DNA of 64,000 nucleotides from Photobacterium leiognathi (lineage in GTDB: Bacteria; Pseudomonadota; Gammaproteobacteria; Enterobacterales; Vibrionaceae), in the NCBI RefSeq assembly GCF_030685535.1, contig NZ_CP131601.1, forward strand, positions 1,612,001-1,676,000, read 5' to 3'. Shown here piece after piece: positions 61,967-64,000 of this stretch. The position numbers and the translations under genes are program-made. The notes beneath the pieces are model-generated. The model did not search any database. It worked only from the letters and a program-made list of their open reading frames with translations, and was not told the DNA's origin. The first letter of the stretch is position 1. Each line of letters starts with the position of its first letter.

Positions 61967-63979
61967 TTACTTTCTGCGACGGAAACCAATAAAGCCAAGC
62001 GCTGTCAAAGCTAAGATTCCAAGTGAACCACCAGAGCGTTTCACTGGTTCATCTTCTTGCTCTGCTCGCTTAATAATATCTGACGCCTTGGCTCCGTTGA
62101 TTGGAGTTAGCTTAACTGATACATACTTTTCTGCACTAGCTTCACCACCATTACAGTAAGAGTTTTGACTAGTATTATCATAACCCTTTTCACAGTAAAG
62201 TGCCGTCGCTGAAATCACACCTGCATCATTAATGCCTGTAGCATTGATAATGCGGTATTTATTTGCATTTGAGTCTTGTTTGCCATCATTAACTAAATCA
62301 TCAAGTAACCATGCATTTTTAGAAGCTAGAGCTTCACCTTGAGCAGCACCTGCAGTATAAGTAAACGCACGATGTTTACGCTCTACTTTTGTACCATTAG
62401 TTGTATCCACCCAACCTACGACTTGATCATGGTTGTTCACGGCTGATGCATGACTATTTGAATCTTTAAAGAATAAGCTTGGTACTAAATTATCAAGGAA
62501 TTGTGCGCTTGAATCACCGATTTTGTACACATAAGCACGTAAAGGCTTCTCACCATTACCTTTTGCATCACCCACAATCATGGACTGATTATTTACAGCA
62601 TTGGCAATTGTGTAAGTAAAGTCACGATCATCGCCTGGTTTAATTGACAGTCCAGGAACAAATGTACGTGTCCAAGAAGTTAAATCAGCATTATCAGCTT
62701 TGAAGTAAGCAGCTTGCATCGCATAAAAATCATCACGAACATTACTTGTTGAATAACCAGCAGCAAGCGGTAAACCATCAACTAACGCAACAGATTTTGC
62801 AGATGCTTGGAACGATAAATCTTCATTATCTCTATCAATAACAGCTAAACCATCACGCTGATCGCCTGAACCAGCTGAAATAGAGCCTGACTTAATATCA
62901 CCATTTTCATCTACTAACCAAAAAGCAGCTTCATTAGCAAATGTACTAAACTGACATTCCCAATTTGCATATAAATTAGTTGAGCTATCTGTCGCACATG
63001 TTTTAAAACGGTTGAAATCTAATGTTGGAGTGCCAGTATTTAAAATATCTTCTACATTAGGTAGCTTATCTTCATCTTGACGTAGGTTGCCATTACCATC
63101 TTTCCCATAAAAACTTGGAGAATACGATGATGAGCCAACAACTAATAGTTGATCATTGAATAAAATACCGGCATTAGCTTGCGTTTGTCCCATATTAGAT
63201 ACAAGCGGACTTGCATCTTTTGCAACAGGAGCAAGTGAAACGTCATTTCCACCAACATTCACAAAACCGCGCTTATCAAATGCTCGAGGATTACCATGAC
63301 TATTCTTAAATAATGCAGAAGATGTAATACCGTAAACGAAGTCACCAATAACACCGTTTACTGAACTATCAATACTTTCTTCTGCTGAACCATTAAAGCT
63401 ACCAAGATTGTCTTTTTGGGTACCTTGATATTTGTCGGGATTAGAAGCAAATGTCGTTACAGGCGTACCATCAACTAAACCTTGAGAGTTTGATGAATAC
63501 CCTTTAACCCATGCAGCAGATTTCTTTTGCAAACCACCCAGACCTGGCGCATTAAACTCATCATTCTTAGTATAACCAACACCAAAGAATTCACGTTTCG
63601 CCCAATCTTCACACGATTCATAGCCTAGGTTATAACTACAGTAACTCCATAATGAACTTTCATCGTTAACATGTTGTTCATTAGCATTATAAGCTACTGT
63701 CTCCTCAAGAGGCTTTCCTTGTGAACCACGAAGAGCCTGACCTGTAACCTTATACGTATTATTAGTACAATCAGTAGTAAAACAGCTTGCATCTGAACCT
63801 GAAGATTCAATACCAGTACTTACATACGTCAAAGCACGATCAGATTGAACAGGATAAGGCTGATTAACAAGTGTGCTATTCTCATTTACTTGTTGAATAT
63901 CATAAACAGCGGCACTCGCTTGAGATGCACCTGCAACCAAAATAGCAAGCGTTGATAGTTTTAACATCTTATGTGGCAT
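61967..63979 (-). CDS. DUF3466 family exported protein with GlyGly-CTERM tail
   Basis: A 670-residue exported protein. A signal peptide is cleaved after QASA. A long beta-rich body with propeller-like repeats follows (NGVIGDFVYGITSSALF, QTQANAGILFNDQLLVVGSS, NAVNNQSMIVGDAKGNGEKP, SAVNNHDQVVGWVDTTNGTK), as in DUF3466 of Vibrionaceae. The last 24 residues are a GlyGly-CTERM sorting signal: GGSLGILALTALGFIGF then RRRK. Such tails are cut by rhombosortase, usually on cargo of the type II secretion system. The ATG at 63979 has a good ribosome site (AAGGA). Next to rmf, as in Vibrio. Confidence 0.85.
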   Translation of the reverse strand: MPHKMLKLSTLAILVAGASQASAAVYDIQQVNENSTLVNQPYPVQSDRALTYVSTGIESSGSDASCFTTDCTNNTYKVTGQALRGSQGKPLEETVAYNANEQHVNDESSLWSYCSYNLGYESCEDWAKREFFGVGYTKNDEFNAPGLGGLQKKSAAWVKGYSSNSQGLVDGTPVTTFASNPDKYQGTQKDNLGSFNGSAEESIDSSVNGVIGDFVYGITSSALFKNSHGNPRAFDKRGFVNVGGNDVSLAPVAKDASPLVSNMGQTQANAGILFNDQLLVVGSSSYSPSFYGKDGNGNLRQDEDKLPNVEDILNTGTPTLDFNRFKTCATDSSTNLYANWECQFSTFANEAAFWLVDENGDIKSGSISAGSGDQRDGLAVIDRDNEDLSFQASAKSVALVDGLPLAAGYSTSNVRDDFYAMQAAYFKADNADLTSWTRTFVPGLSIKPGDDRDFTYTIANAVNNQSMIVGDAKGNGEKPLRAYVYKIGDSSAQFLDNLVPSLFFKDSNSHASAVNNHDQVVGWVDTTNGTKVERKHRAFTYTAGAAQGEALASKNAWLLDDLVNDGKQDSNANKYRIINATGINDAGVISATALYCEKGYDNTSQNSYCNGGEASAEKYVSVKLTPINGAKASDIIKRAEQEDEPVKRSGGSLGILALTALGFIGFRRRK

Positions 63980-64000
63980 TAGGATTCCTTTTGCATTGCC

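Noticed and set aside
1..64000. tRNA, rRNA, CRISPR arrays and complete insertion sequences
   Set aside because: None was recognised by eye; no transposase-like protein, no regularly spaced repeats and no cloverleaf with a CCA end.

Overview
This window looks like chromosomal DNA of a low-GC member of the Vibrionaceae, most likely Photobacterium. The assignment rests on protein resemblance and on gene order recalled from Vibrio cholerae (tup-fdh, potABCDD, ttcA/uspE/fnr/ccoSI, FIST protein plus VpsS-type kinase, matP-lonH-fabA-rmf). It has not been tested by a database search. No rRNA, tRNA, CRISPR array or complete insertion sequence was seen.

Layout. 1-7.7 kb (mostly - strand): molybdenum/tungsten cofactor and tungstate uptake genes (a mobB-moeA fusion, mobA, tupCBA), then a + strand two-component system made of a sigma-54 activator and a sensor kinase. 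7.7-10.1 kb: a tiny membrane peptide, pbpG and an exported protein. 10.2-21.0 kb: the formate dehydrogenase locus. This holds a PBP-domain regulator, fdhD, DUF3305/DUF3306 proteins, a polyferredoxin, a TorD-like chaperone, a Tat-leader small protein and fdhABC. 21-23 kb: an MSHA-type pilin, cobB and a lipoprotein. 23-30 kb: spermidine/putrescine transporter potABC with two potD genes. 30-40.7 kb: housekeeping and accessory enzymes (pepT, an acetyltransferase, a HAD phosphatase, a flavin reductase-like protein, a surface lipoprotein, an M32 carboxypeptidase, dacA, ttcA). 40.7-43.7 kb: an apparent insertion carrying a secreted serine protease and a membrane partner. 43.7-49.1 kb: uspE, fnr and the cbb3 oxidase assembly genes ccoS and ccoI. 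50-54.7 kb: a small membrane protein, a broken SDR gene, and a FIST sensor with a hybrid kinase (NosP/NahK, VpsV/VpsS type). 54.8-57.5 kb: a decayed gene patch and a ToxR/VtrA-type membrane regulator overlapping a small partner gene. 57.6-64 kb: a PPC protein, a DUF3634 protein, matP, lonH, fabA, rmf and a GlyGly-CTERM DUF3466 protein.

How the parts work together. Tungstate uptake, Mo/W cofactor synthesis, formate dehydrogenase maturation and the enzyme form one functional block. Three sequences match the sigma-54 -24/-12 promoter: before tupA, before the DUF3305 gene and before the polyferredoxin gene. A 17-bp dyad occurs once between tupA and the activator gene and twice upstream of the polyferredoxin promoter, with centres 32 bp apart. 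I read these as binding sites for the sigma-54 activator at 4161-5621, which would make tungstate import and formate oxidation one regulon.

Unusual overall: at least five genes are interrupted. The fdh sensor kinase and fdhA each have an in-frame TGA, uspE and lonH each have a one-base frameshift, and the SDR gene has a two-base frameshift. A further patch at 55.0-55.7 kb is visibly decayed. Either the genome is losing function or the assembly carries errors; raw reads would tell. The cbb3 oxidase structural genes expected beside ccoI are not here, and about 1 kb of apparently non-coding DNA lies in their place.
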